Of a DNA stretch of 64,000 bases, positions 36,662-45,572 are shown piece after piece (the first letter of the stretch is position 1; every line of letters begins with the position of its first letter). The translations under genes and the position numbers were made by a program. This DNA comes from Desulfopila aestuarii DSM 18488 (GTDB taxonomy: Bacteria > Desulfobacterota > Desulfobulbia > Desulfobulbales > Desulfocapsaceae), in NCBI RefSeq assembly GCF_900143695.1, contig NZ_FRFE01000008.1, positions 62,001 through 126,000 of the forward strand, written 5' to 3'. The notes below the pieces were generated by a model, which saw only the letters and a list, made by a program, of their open reading frames with translations, made no database searches and had not been told where the DNA came from.

Positions 36662-37804
36662 ATGAAAATTGTCGTCGCACCCAACGCCTTCAAGGGAAGT
36701 CTTTCAGCCATTGACGCAGCAAATGCTATGCGCAAAGGCATACACGCCGCCTTGCCAGCCTGTGAGGTGGTCTCCGTGCCTGTCGCCGATGGTGGCGACG
36801 GGTTTACCGAAGTGATGACCGAAGCGCTCAAAGGCGAACTGATCCAGGTGGCCGTTCACGGCCCCCGCATGAAACGATGCGATGCTTTCTTCGGTTATAT
36901 TCGTGAAACAGGGGTAGCTATTATTGAAATGGCCAAAGCCAGTGGCCTGGCACTCTTGCCGGACGAACAGCGCAACCCGATGGAAACCTCCACTTACGGA
37001 ACAGGCGAACTGATTCTGGCCGCCCTGGATAGGGGTGCCACCCGCATCATCATCGGTCTTGGTGGCAGCGCCACTTGCGATGGAGGTATTGGCATGGCTG
37101 CCGCCCTCGGGTATACATTCTCAGATATTTCCGGAACAGAACTTCCCCCCATTGGCAAATCTCTGCAAAGTATTCACACGATAGACACATCCGGAGCGGA
37201 TCACAGATTGACGAAGATTGATTTTTCCGGGATTTGCGATGTCACCAATCCCCTGTTTGGTCTTGACGGAGCATCCCACGTCTACTCGCCGCAGAAAGGC
37301 GCTTCTCTTGAGGAGGTCAGGTTACTGGACAAAGGACTGGAAAATCTCGCCGGCGTGATTCTCCGTGATCTCGGTAAAGACGTAGCCACCATGCCGGGTG
37401 GGGGGGCCGCTGGAGGCCTCGGCGCCGGCCTTTTCGCCTTTCTTGGGGCACGACTTGAGAAAGGCATTGATGTGGTGATGGAACTCGTGCAGCTTCGAAA
37501 TGCATGCCATGGAGCCGACCTCGTCATCACCGGTGAGGGCCAAATCGATTTTCAGACCAAATTCGATAAGGCACCGGCAGGCGTTGCCCGTATTGCAAAG
37601 GAAATGGGAATCCCCTGTATTGCCATTTGCGGTGGAATCGGTGAGAGGATTGATGAGCTGCATGACATCGGCATAACAGCTGTTTTTTCAATATGCCAGC
37701 GACCAATGGCTCTCGAATCGGCAATGCGGGACAGCAGTTCCCTGCTTGTCAACACCACCGAACAGACTGTTCGCCTGTTTATGGCTAACACCAGATGGTT
37801 CTGA
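36662..37804 (+). CDS. Glycerate kinase (GlxK/GarK family)
   Basis: This 380-residue enzyme of the class I glycerate kinase family phosphorylates D-glycerate using ATP, most often to 2-phosphoglycerate. Motifs seen are VVAPNAFKGSLSA at the start, PVADGGDGFTEV near 40, GLGGSATCDGGIGMAAALG near 125, GGGAAGGLGAGLFAF near 243 and DLVITGEGQIDFQT near 282. The length is typical. It is a single gene. The ribosome site before ATG is weak. Confidence 0.93.
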   Translation: MKIVVAPNAFKGSLSAIDAANAMRKGIHAALPACEVVSVPVADGGDGFTEVMTEALKGELIQVAVHGPRMKRCDAFFGYIRETGVAIIEMAKASGLALLPDEQRNPMETSTYGTGELILAALDRGATRIIIGLGGSATCDGGIGMAAALGYTFSDISGTELPPIGKSLQSIHTIDTSGADHRLTKIDFSGICDVTNPLFGLDGASHVYSPQKGASLEEVRLLDKGLENLAGVILRDLGKDVATMPGGGAAGGLGAGLFAFLGARLEKGIDVVMELVQLRNACHGADLVITGEGQIDFQTKFDKAPAGVARIAKEMGIPCIAICGGIGERIDELHDIGITAVFSICQRPMALESAMRDSSSLLVNTTEQTVRLFMANTRWF

Positions 37805-37832
37805 TCAAAGAGGTACCAGAAACACAGAAAGC

Positions 37833-37870
37833 AAAAAGCTCCCACCGGCTTGGGAGTAGCCGATGGGAGC
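37833..37870 (-). terminator. Terminator of the ZraP-like gene
   Basis: On the minus strand GCTCCCA-CGGC pairs with GCCG-TGGGAGC (37870-37838) with one mismatch, followed by TTTTTGC (37837-37831). It lies about 35 bases after the minus-strand gene. Confidence 0.8.
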
Positions 37871-37905
37871 AGAGAGGAGCAAAGGAGAAAATGAGAGGGT
37901 ACTAT

Positions 37906-38364
37906 TTAATAGTTAGGGCCGCCCATCATTCTACCGCCACGACCACCACCATTCGGACCCATGCCAGGGCCCCTGCCTCCGCCAAAGTTGTTGCCCATCA
38001 TCCTGGGACCGACATACTGATCGACTCCTGCGGCTACTGCTTTTTCCTGCATGGCGGTACGCAAGTCAAAAAGCTCCCCGGCAAGTTTGGAAGCAACGGC
38101 CGGATCGGGATTCTGTCCCTGCATCAAGGCTCTTCGCTCAGCTTGCTTGACAACCATCTGCTTGCGAAGGTCCTGGGTTTCCAGGTAGAATTTATCCATT
38201 TTCTCCTGTACCGCCGGATCCACCTGCTGAAACGCTTGCCCCTGTACCATCGGGCAGTAACCGTTATAGCCAGCCCGTCCACCGCCACGACCCCAATTTG
38301 CGGAAGCTGCGGTTGCCATGGCCAGACCGGAAATCAAAACTACTGCTATAATTTGCTTTTTCAT
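37906..38364 (-). CDS. Periplasmic ZraP/CpxP-like protein
   Basis: This 152-residue secreted protein has a signal peptide (MKKQIIAVVLISGL, cleavage near ASAN). A Gly/Arg/Tyr-rich start precedes a helical region with YLETQDLRKQMVVKQAERRALM, as in the Spy/CpxP/ZraP superfamily. The tail is rich in Gly, Met and Arg (GGGRGP, GGRMMGGP) and could bind metal. ZraP-like proteins are zinc-responsive periplasmic chaperones. ATG follows AAGGAG. No ZraSR-type pair is adjacent. Confidence 0.85.
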   Translation of the reverse strand: MKKQIIAVVLISGLAMATAASANWGRGGGRAGYNGYCPMVQGQAFQQVDPAVQEKMDKFYLETQDLRKQMVVKQAERRALMQGQNPDPAVASKLAGELFDLRTAMQEKAVAAGVDQYVGPRMMGNNFGGGRGPGMGPNGGGRGGRMMGGPNY

Positions 38365-38859
38365 GATGTTACTCCTTTGGTGATGTTATCGGCTCAACTG
38401 CCAACTTGACAGCTTCAGGTTACCGTGTCAACTCTTGCATATAGTTTAGCAAAGGATATGCCATCACGAACAATAACTATAACATACTGTAATAATAAGT
38501 TTTAAAATTCCAACACTGACAAACCCTCCGAGAACGCCATGCAAGCTGGATACTTTTTACCCACCCATATCATCGAGAGTGGATACCTTTTCCCCACCCC
38601 GCCATCCTGTTCGATCAGCTTCACCATCCCTGCTTTCTTACGATAACCAGCCCGATAGTCACCAATTCATCACCTGCCGATACGCATTCATCGTGGAAAA
38701 CCTTGTTTCTCCATCATGTTCCTGCTAAATTGGACGGTACATGTTTTCAGGCTATCTTGGCCAAACACGTTGTATTTACTATTATCCAACGCCCCTTCAG
38801 AAGACCGGAAGCTGTCGTTCCCCCGCATTCTTGCCTAGTAATCCACCCACCAAACAGAC
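38365..38859. other. Intergenic region with tandem motif
   Basis: About 495 bases with no convincing gene. The A/T-rich leader of the ZraP-like gene occupies the left part. Two near-identical 20-base direct repeats lie at 38547-38599. No ribosome site is evident for the downstream diguanylate cyclase. Confidence 0.45.
38547..38599. repeat. Two imperfect direct repeats, possible IS-end remnant
   Basis: TGGATACTTTTTACCCACCC (38547) recurs as TGGATACCTTTTCCCCACCC (38580) with a 33-base period and two mismatches. Tandem copies of such motifs occur at the ends of IS21-family elements. No transposase gene is nearby, so this would be a remnant. A protein-binding repeat is an alternative. Confidence 0.3.
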
Positions 38860-39708
38860 ATGTCACACACTCTCGCTGAACAGGTACGTGAATTCTTGGC
38901 CGCGACAAGATCCTCGTACAGCTATAACCCCTTCCATAACATCTATATATGGTTTGGCATTCTCTGGGGGTTGCCAATTCCCCTCGCCAGCACTCTGTTC
39001 CAGGCCCTTTTCATCGATTCTCGGGATATCACCCTGATTACCCAGACCGTTATTGCCACTCCCATCCAGTGGATATTTCTTGCCCATCCCTTTATTTTCG
39101 GATGTCTTTTCGGCATACTGGGCACCGTTCGCCATCACAAGGATGAAGAGGTACAAAAACTGATCGAGGAGTTGAAGATGATGTCGATCCTCGACCCGCT
39201 CACCGGACTCAGTAACCGCCGGTATTTCACCGACGAATTTGAAGATGAACTGGCCAGGATAGAACGAAAAAATACACCGCTGGCCCTCATCTTTCTCGAT
39301 CTCGATCATTTCAAAAACGTCAACGACACCCACGGCCACCGCATAGGTGATGAGATTTTGCGTCTCACTGCCTCCCATCTGCGCACCAATTGCCGGCCAT
39401 ACGACATCCCTGCCCGCTGGGGCGGAGAAGAGTTCATCATTCTCCTGCCGGACACAACAGAAAAGACAGCTGCCACATTCGCAGAGCGGATCCGCCAGGA
39501 TTTCACCCGTAAAATATCGCCCACCATGCCCATCACAGTCACTGTTTCCATTGGCGTCACAGCCTTTAAGCCAGGAGATACCTTGGAATATTTTGTCGAC
39601 CGGGCCGATAAAGCGCTCTATCATGCCAAGCGGACCGGACGCAACAAGGTCGTCAGTTGGAGCGACATTGCCTTAGGAACTGAAAGTGATCATTTAGATC
39701 AGGCGTAA
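38860..39708 (+). CDS. Membrane diguanylate cyclase (GGDEF)
   Basis: In this 282-residue protein, two hydrophobic segments (about residues 27-50 and 65-90) precede a short coil and a GGDEF domain starting at DPLTGLSNRRYF near 113. The active site reads GGEEF near 190 (allowed variant). An inhibitory I-site RPYD lies five residues upstream, so product feedback is expected. It makes cyclic di-GMP from GTP at the inner membrane. The N-terminus is too short for a known sensor domain. It is a single gene. Confidence 0.92.
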   Translation: MSHTLAEQVREFLAATRSSYSYNPFHNIYIWFGILWGLPIPLASTLFQALFIDSRDITLITQTVIATPIQWIFLAHPFIFGCLFGILGTVRHHKDEEVQKLIEELKMMSILDPLTGLSNRRYFTDEFEDELARIERKNTPLALIFLDLDHFKNVNDTHGHRIGDEILRLTASHLRTNCRPYDIPARWGGEEFIILLPDTTEKTAATFAERIRQDFTRKISPTMPITVTVSIGVTAFKPGDTLEYFVDRADKALYHAKRTGRNKVVSWSDIALGTESDHLDQA

Positions 39709-39791
39709 ATCGCGTGTCGCCCCTAAGGCGAAAAAATTTAGGAATTCTTGCCAAAAGGATACCCTGAAAAAAACGGGTAGAATGAGGAGTG

Positions 39792-40190
39792 TTACTCTTT
39801 ATCAATATCCCGGTGGAAGAAACGAAGAACAAATGAATCATCAGCCAACAACTGGCCGAGTTGTTCAACCACAGCCACGGAACGATGATGGCCGCCGGTA
39901 CAGCCGATGCCGATACGCAAACCAGCCTTTCCCGCCTCACGATTGGCTTTGATGAGAAACCTGAGCAAAGGCGCCAGGTAAGCAAGAAATTCTTTCCCTT
40001 TTACGCTTGTAAGAACATAGTCGGCAACCGCACCATCACGACCGGTGAGATGGCGCATTCCCTCCTCCCAGTAGGGGTTGGGAAGGAAACGAACATCAAA
40101 AACAAGGTTTGCGTCCTCCGGTGTTCCGTATTTGAAGCCAAACGAAAAAAGCTCGACTTCGAACTGTTCCGGTCCATTCTGGGTTTTCAT
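39792..40190 (-). CDS. Stand-alone RapZ C-terminal domain protein
   Basis: This 132-residue protein equals the C-terminal domain of RapZ (VFDVRFLPNPYW near 31, IGCTGGHHRSVAVVEQL near 96), without the N-terminal P-loop kinase-like domain of full RapZ. In E. coli the C-terminal domain binds small RNA and GlcN6P. ATG at 40190 overlaps the stop of the nitroreductase gene (TGATG), so the two are co-translated. Whether it binds RNA or a nucleotide-like ligand here is not known. Confidence 0.87.
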   Translation of the reverse strand: MKTQNGPEQFEVELFSFGFKYGTPEDANLVFDVRFLPNPYWEEGMRHLTGRDGAVADYVLTSVKGKEFLAYLAPLLRFLIKANREAGKAGLRIGIGCTGGHHRSVAVVEQLGQLLADDSFVLRFFHRDIDKE

Positions 40191-41122
40191 CACCTACCTG
40201 ACTCTCCTTTGGCTGCGGCTGATTGTGTTGAACCCAAATGCAGCACTCTCGGCCGCACCGGTCGCCGACCAGCAACCTGCCTGTAACGAATGGCCGGGTA
40301 GCCCAGGCCGATCACACTGTATATCTCTTCATCGGCAGGTATCGCCATCATCTGCCGCATCCTGCCGCTTCGCCGCATCGCTTCGACCACATACCCGATC
40401 AGGCAACTGCCAAGCCCCATGGCATGAGCGGCAAGCAGGATATTCTGGCTGGCAAGCAGCGCATCCTCGCCGGGACAACTGGCAGCCCGCTTGCCGGTAA
40501 CAAGGATCGCCGCTGTAGCCCCGTGAAAGAGCCGGTCAATCCCCATCTCATCCCACTCCCTCAGCGCCTCCGCCACCGATGCGTAATGGCTGCGATAATA
40601 GTTACCCAAAGCGTCTCCGGCAAAAAGTCGGGCCAGAAAACGATAGAGAGGATTCTTCGCCTGATTGTTCAACTGCCGGAAGAAATCGGCAGTCAAATCA
40701 CCAAGGACCTCAACATCTGCCCGCTCTGGCAAAATGACAAAATTCCAGGACTGGCTGTTGGTGCCGGACGGCGCTGTAGTGCCGATCCGCACCAGATCTT
40801 CCAGCAAGGCAAGTTCCACCTTTTCCGCAGTATAGCTCCGGCAAGAACGGCGGGAACGCATCAGCCTCACCAGGTCAGAGCCATCATATTCACCCGGCTG
40901 GATAGCTTGAAAGCTCTCAGTTAGCCGCTGCAGCCCAAGAGCGCCAGCAAGCCCTTCAACCTCTATAGCCCCGGTCGGACAAACCGCCTGACAGTGGCCA
41001 CACCCCATGCAGTCGCCATCAACTGTTCCGGCCAGATCATCCTGTATCTGCAGCAGTCGATGCGGACACACCGTAGTACACAATCCGCAGCCGTTGCATT
41101 TTTCCGTGTCTATAACAACCAT
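40190..41122 (-). CDS. Ferredoxin-fused nitroreductase-family protein
   Basis: This 310-residue protein has two N-terminal [4Fe-4S] motifs (CNGCGLCTTVCP near 10 and CMGCGHCQAVCP near 38). A nitroreductase fold follows, with MRSRRSCRSYTAEKV near 87, TTAPSGTNSQSWNF near 114 for FMN binding, and AAHAMGLGSCLIGYV near 240. It is likely an FMN flavoprotein taking electrons from its own clusters. The frame extends to 41164. I chose ATG at 41122 because the ferredoxin domain starts there. It is operonic with the RapZ-C protein. The electron acceptor is unknown. Confidence 0.9.
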   Translation of the reverse strand: MVVIDTEKCNGCGLCTTVCPHRLLQIQDDLAGTVDGDCMGCGHCQAVCPTGAIEVEGLAGALGLQRLTESFQAIQPGEYDGSDLVRLMRSRRSCRSYTAEKVELALLEDLVRIGTTAPSGTNSQSWNFVILPERADVEVLGDLTADFFRQLNNQAKNPLYRFLARLFAGDALGNYYRSHYASVAEALREWDEMGIDRLFHGATAAILVTGKRAASCPGEDALLASQNILLAAHAMGLGSCLIGYVVEAMRRSGRMRQMMAIPADEEIYSVIGLGYPAIRYRQVAGRRPVRPRVLHLGSTQSAAAKGESGR

Positions 41123-41316
41123 TTTTTCTTCTTTTCGCTCCGCGGTCCTCATCCAACATACCACATCCCCCGCATTTTCCCTCTCTTTTGCAAATAATGC
41201 TACACAATACCCGTCCTGTGAAGTATTAACAAGTTCCGGAGGATAACTGCCACGTTATCTATGCTGAACGCCCCAACGTCAACCACCATCTCTCTTTCCA
41301 GGACCAGCCAAACGCC

Positions 41317-42723
41317 ATGAGCCCTTTCCTTCTGCAATGGAAAAAACGGTACGCCTATGGCGAAGTACTCCATGTCTGCCTGCCCCTTGTGCTCAGCATG
41401 TCGGCCACTACCGCCATGGAGTTCACAGATCGGGCCTTTCTCAGCAATTACAGTATTGAGGCGATCTCGGCCGCAGTTCCCGCTTCCATTTCGGCCTATC
41501 TCTTTATGGCATTCCTGGGCGGTATCGGTAGCTATGCAGGAGTGTTCATTGCCCAGTATTACGGCAGCGGTGCCAATGACCGCATCGGCAGTGTGCTCTG
41601 GCAATCCATCTGGTTTACTCTCTTTTCGGGGGTGATCTTCTGGACACTGGCGCTATTTGCCACCGACAAGGTCTTTGCTTTTGCCGGACATGATCCCGCA
41701 GTACGTGAACTTGAGGAGGTCTATTTCTCCATTCTCTGCAAGGGAGGTATGCTGCATGTGGCGTCAAACACCCTGGCAACCTTCTTTACCGGACGGGGAA
41801 TCACCCGGCCGGTGATGATAATTACCTTCATCTCGGTCATCGTCAATATTCCGCTCGATTATGCCCTCATCTACGGCAGGTGGGGATTGCCTGAACTCGG
41901 AATTGCCGGGGCCGGCATCTCGACGGTGAGCGCCTGGGGAGTCAGCTCGCTGCTGCTCACCCTGCTCATCTTTACCCGAGACCACAACCAGCGCTTTGGC
42001 ATCCTCAAAAACAGGAGTTTCGATACCCAGCTGTTTCTTCGTCTCTTACGTTACGGGGTGCCGGGTTCACTCCAGTTCACCCTGGATATTCTGGCTTTCA
42101 CCCTCTTTATTCTCTTGGTGGGCCGCATCGGCACTCTGGAACTTGCAGCAACCAATATCGTCATTTCCATCAATGCTCTGGCCTTTATGCCGTCTATGGG
42201 CGTTTCCCAGGGTGTGAGCGTCATGGTCGGTCAGGCCTTGGGCCGTTCAAGGCCCGCCAATGCCAAACGTGCAGTCTGGAGCGCCGTTCACCTGCTGCTG
42301 CTCTATATCCTGCTGATTGATCTTGGATTCATCTTCTTTCCCGAGACAATCCTTATCCCATTTCTCCATGCGGTGCCCGCTGGTTCTGTTGCCGAGATCA
42401 GCGAAATTAGCATTGGGCTTTTGCGCATCGTCGCCGCGTATATACTGATGGACGCCCTCTACATGATTTTCAGCGGAGCCTTGAAGGGTGCGGGCGACAC
42501 CCGCTTCCTCATGCTTTCAGTGGGTGTGTCGTCCTTCACATTTCTGGTGCTGCCGGTCTATTTCGGCATCACCCGTTTCCACATGGGCATTAATGGCGCA
42601 TGGCTCTGCGTCCTGCTATTTGTCGGTATCTTGTTTGTACTTTCCGCTGGACGCTACAGGACAGGTAAATGGCAGAAAATGCTGGTGATTGAACGGGAAA
42701 TAACGGCCGAAGGGGAGGCCTGA
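41317..42723 (+). CDS. MATE-family multidrug/metabolite transporter
   Basis: This 468-residue membrane protein has twelve predicted hydrophobic segments in two related halves. Family features are LSMSATTAMEFTDRAFLSNY near 27, AQYYGSGANDRIG near 75, VPGSLQFTLDILAF near 247 and GVSQGVSVMVGQALGRSRPANAKRAV near 290. It likely exports drugs or metabolites with Na+ or H+. It is a single gene. The ribosome site before ATG is weak. Confidence 0.9.
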   Translation: MSPFLLQWKKRYAYGEVLHVCLPLVLSMSATTAMEFTDRAFLSNYSIEAISAAVPASISAYLFMAFLGGIGSYAGVFIAQYYGSGANDRIGSVLWQSIWFTLFSGVIFWTLALFATDKVFAFAGHDPAVRELEEVYFSILCKGGMLHVASNTLATFFTGRGITRPVMIITFISVIVNIPLDYALIYGRWGLPELGIAGAGISTVSAWGVSSLLLTLLIFTRDHNQRFGILKNRSFDTQLFLRLLRYGVPGSLQFTLDILAFTLFILLVGRIGTLELAATNIVISINALAFMPSMGVSQGVSVMVGQALGRSRPANAKRAVWSAVHLLLLYILLIDLGFIFFPETILIPFLHAVPAGSVAEISEISIGLLRIVAAYILMDALYMIFSGALKGAGDTRFLMLSVGVSSFTFLVLPVYFGITRFHMGINGAWLCVLLFVGILFVLSAGRYRTGKWQKMLVIEREITAEGEA

Positions 42724-42773
42724 AAAAGATAATCCGGCCAGAACGCGTTTGTCTCGCGCCCAGGTCGGATTAT
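42723..42773 (-). terminator. Terminator of the receiver-protein gene
   Basis: ATAATCCG (42729-42736) pairs with CGGATTAT (42766-42773). On the minus strand a C and TTTTT follow. It lies 14 bases after the receiver gene's stop. Confidence 0.65.
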
Positions 42774-42787
42774 GGTTGTAATGAATA

Positions 42788-43177
42788 TCAGCAGAACGAC
42801 TCGAGTGTTTGTTGGATGGAAGCAAGATCAAAGGGTTTGTTAATAACACCAACAAAACCATACTCGCCAAAATTGGTCATGATGGGATCGGTGGAGTAGC
42901 CGCTTGAGACCAGGACTTTGGCTGAAGGATCAACAGCCAGAATCTCCATCACCGCCTCCTTGCCGCCCATGCCACCCGGAATGGTCAGATCCATGATGAC
43001 CAGATCAAAGGGATTTCCATTCTGGAACCTGCGGACATATTCATCCACTGCGACCTTGCCATCCTTCACATGCGTTGCGTCATAGCCCAGATGCATCATC
43101 ATCTGACAGACTATCTCACCAACCATGTCCTCATCGTCCATAACAAGGACTTTTCCTTTGCTTTCGTTCTCAGACAA
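42788..43177 (-). CDS. Single-domain response regulator
   Basis: This 129-residue CheY-like receiver has an acidic pocket MDDED near residue 13, phospho-acceptor Asp in VIMDLTIPGGMGG near 63, Ser in VLVSSGY and the conserved Lys in INKPFD. There is no output domain. The start is TTG after GAGGT. The sequence KVLVSSGYSTDPIM resembles receivers attached to hybrid kinases like those at both ends of the window, so it may take part in their phosphorelays. No kinase is adjacent. Confidence 0.92.
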   Translation of the reverse strand: MSENESKGKVLVMDDEDMVGEIVCQMMMHLGYDATHVKDGKVAVDEYVRRFQNGNPFDLVIMDLTIPGGMGGKEAVMEILAVDPSAKVLVSSGYSTDPIMTNFGEYGFVGVINKPFDLASIQQTLESFC

Positions 43178-43365
43178 TCGCTGTGACCTCGGAAATGTGT
43201 TTGAACTCGTTAGCAGCCAAGCTTGTGCCCATCTCTATATGTTCAAGTATGCCAGATAATTTAAAGCAACGTCAAGGGAATTGCTTGGAAAACTTGGCCG
43301 CCCTGAAATCAGTACACTTTGCTCTTTTTTCCCGGCATGTTATGGTGTGCTGAAACTTTAATACC

Positions 43366-44190
43366 GTGACCATGGAACCAAACACCATGACCGACAGCCA
43401 GCATATATCCGTCTACCGGGAGTTCTGTGAAAACCGGCTGGTGGAAATTCTTGACGGGAAAGGCACTCGCTCGCTCTATTTCGGCGGCCAATACCTGCAG
43501 TCACGGATGGCCCTGCACGCTCCGCATCTCCTGCTGCTGCCCTACACACACTACATGATGTTTTCCTTACTGCTCGCCCGAAAAATCGAACGTGTGCTGC
43601 TGATCGGGCTGGGAGCCGGATCACTTGTTCGTTTTCTCCATCACCATTTTCCAACATGCGTGATCGATGCGGTCGATAACTCCGAAAGAATCATCAAGCT
43701 GGCAAAGGGGTACTTTCAACTACCCACAAGCCATGCGATTCGTGTCCACTGCCTGGATGGCAACCGTTTTTTTGAAGTAGCCGAACCGGAAATCGAATAT
43801 GATATGATTTTGCTGGACGCCTTTGATGAAACTGGCATGGCTACCCACATCTACGCCGAACCGTTTATTCGGAGCTGCGCCACATTCCTCGCGTCCGGCG
43901 GACTTCTCATCTCAAATCTTTGGAGCGGTGGGACGCGTCCCGCCCAGGACTTCGATGCGGAACTCGCTCCCATTCTGCCCGGCGGGCTGCTGCTGCCAGT
44001 GCCCGAACGAGGCAATGTTATTTCCATCCGTTCACACCATCAACCAGATTGGCGGCGCATCTGTCGGGGCAAAGAACAGCTGCTTCAGCTCGAAAAACAC
44101 TACCACATCGACTTTCCGCAGATGGTCAAGGTGGCGATGCGCCACAACCTGAGTATTGGACAGCGATTGGCACGTCTTTTTTCTTTATAG
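43366..44190 (+). CDS. Spermidine synthase-like protein
   Basis: This 274-residue protein has a PABS-type fold: short N-terminal beta part (YFGGQYLQSRMALH near 38), motif I LLIGLGAGSLVRFLHHH near 78, AVDNSERIIKLAK near 100, VHCLDGNRFF and the catalytic-like MILLDAFDETG near 145. Such proteins often lack polyamine genes nearby, as here, and act on unknown substrates. Three in-frame ATGs (43366, 43372, 43387) exist, and none has a good ribosome site. No gene was recognised in 44191-44429. Confidence 0.8.
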   Translation: MTMEPNTMTDSQHISVYREFCENRLVEILDGKGTRSLYFGGQYLQSRMALHAPHLLLLPYTHYMMFSLLLARKIERVLLIGLGAGSLVRFLHHHFPTCVIDAVDNSERIIKLAKGYFQLPTSHAIRVHCLDGNRFFEVAEPEIEYDMILLDAFDETGMATHIYAEPFIRSCATFLASGGLLISNLWSGGTRPAQDFDAELAPILPGGLLLPVPERGNVISIRSHHQPDWRRICRGKEQLLQLEKHYHIDFPQMVKVAMRHNLSIGQRLARLFSL

Positions 44191-44429
44191 GAAACCTTCA
44201 AAAAAATCTAATTACCCCGAAAACTCAGCTACATGAAGTGATGGATAAGGAGAAAGGAGTGAGGAGCGCCTGCATGAAATGCTAGTGCTCGTTCCAGCAA
44301 TATGAAAGTAGGAGAGATTCTGTTGAGTGGCCACTCCCCAATATGTCACGCCTCTCACCTCTCACCTAACCTTATCAGGCTGAGAATCAGGGGTAGTCAA
44401 AAAAAAATTCCATCAACCGCCCTTCCCAC

Positions 44430-45437
44430 TTACAGCATATTGCCCAGTGGCATGTAGCCTTCGCGAATCCGTTCCAGCTGATCGTGAAGATCTGCAATTT
44501 CCTTTTGCCAGTAGGACTGGGTACCAAAATCCTCAAGCACCCGGGTATGACCGTCGGCGGCCACCTGATGAGCACACCAGGCCATGTAGTGAACAAAACG
44601 CATGGCCCGAAGCGGTTCAATCAGCTTAAAACTTCGGCGATCAAAGGGCCGGAATGTCTCGTAGCCCTCAAGGAGAATATCCATCTCCACGAAAGCCTCA
44701 TCAAGCGTGCCCGGCAGCAGCATCCAGATATCCTGCACCGGCGGCCCCATCACCATATCGTCAAAGTCGATGAGATAGAAAGACTCCCCAGGCCGGTAAA
44801 TAATATTGGCAAAGTGGCAATCACCATGGATCCTGATTTGTCGCTGACCGGCAAAAAGCGGTTCGGTTTCGGCAATAATCTCCTCAACCGCTCGCTTAAG
44901 AGGATTCTTCACCTCTTCGGGCACCACTGAACCGGCCAGCAGATAGTCCAGCTGTTGACGGGTTGAGGCGCTGGGAGACATGACCGGACGATATGTGGCT
45001 GACCGGTTTTCGCCGATAAGATGAACCCGCCCCAACAAACGACCAAGCTGCAGCCACTGGTCCTCATCGAACTCATCGACACTACGACCGCCGCGCTTAG
45101 GAAATACGGCGAAATGCACCCCTTCGAACAACCCCAGAGTGGTACTGTCAGGGAATTTCAGCGGGGCAATGACCGGGATTTCCTCCCCGGCCAGCTCCAA
45201 GAGAAAGTCATGCTCCTCTTGAAGAGCATCGCCTGTCCAGCGGCCGGGCCGATAAAATTTGACGATCAGGCCACCACCATCATCCTTCTGCAGCTCATAG
45301 ACGCGATTAATATAGCTGTTCAGTGGCCGAAAGAGATTGGTGAGTGAAACATTAAGTGATCGCTCAACCAGACTGAGCACCATATCCGGACCAAGATCCT
45401 GAAAGACATTTTCCTCATCTATATCGTCTGTCTGCAT
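44430..45437 (-). CDS. srkA: SrkA/YihE-like stress-response kinase
   Basis: This 335-residue protein of the aminoglycoside-phosphotransferase-like kinase fold matches SrkA (YihE). It shows NSYINRVYEL near 42, KFYRPGRWT with the ATP-binding Lys near 60, catalytic HGDCHFANI near 200, metal-binding IDFDDMVMGPPVQDIW near 220 and the family C-terminus around YMAWCAHQ. SrkA is a Ser/Thr kinase that counteracts stress-induced death in E. coli. ATG follows AGGAG. It is a single gene. Confidence 0.9.
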   Translation of the reverse strand: MQTDDIDEENVFQDLGPDMVLSLVERSLNVSLTNLFRPLNSYINRVYELQKDDGGGLIVKFYRPGRWTGDALQEEHDFLLELAGEEIPVIAPLKFPDSTTLGLFEGVHFAVFPKRGGRSVDEFDEDQWLQLGRLLGRVHLIGENRSATYRPVMSPSASTRQQLDYLLAGSVVPEEVKNPLKRAVEEIIAETEPLFAGQRQIRIHGDCHFANIIYRPGESFYLIDFDDMVMGPPVQDIWMLLPGTLDEAFVEMDILLEGYETFRPFDRRSFKLIEPLRAMRFVHYMAWCAHQVAADGHTRVLEDFGTQSYWQKEIADLHDQLERIREGYMPLGNML

Positions 45438-45572
45438 TTTCTATAGCTCCTGGCCTTTGTTCCCACTTTTCCGGGCAAGACCACAATTATTATTGCATAC
45501 CGCTTATACTGGCTATTTCACGGCAAACAGGGTAAAAACACGGCTAACCACACCCTCACACCAACGATTTTC

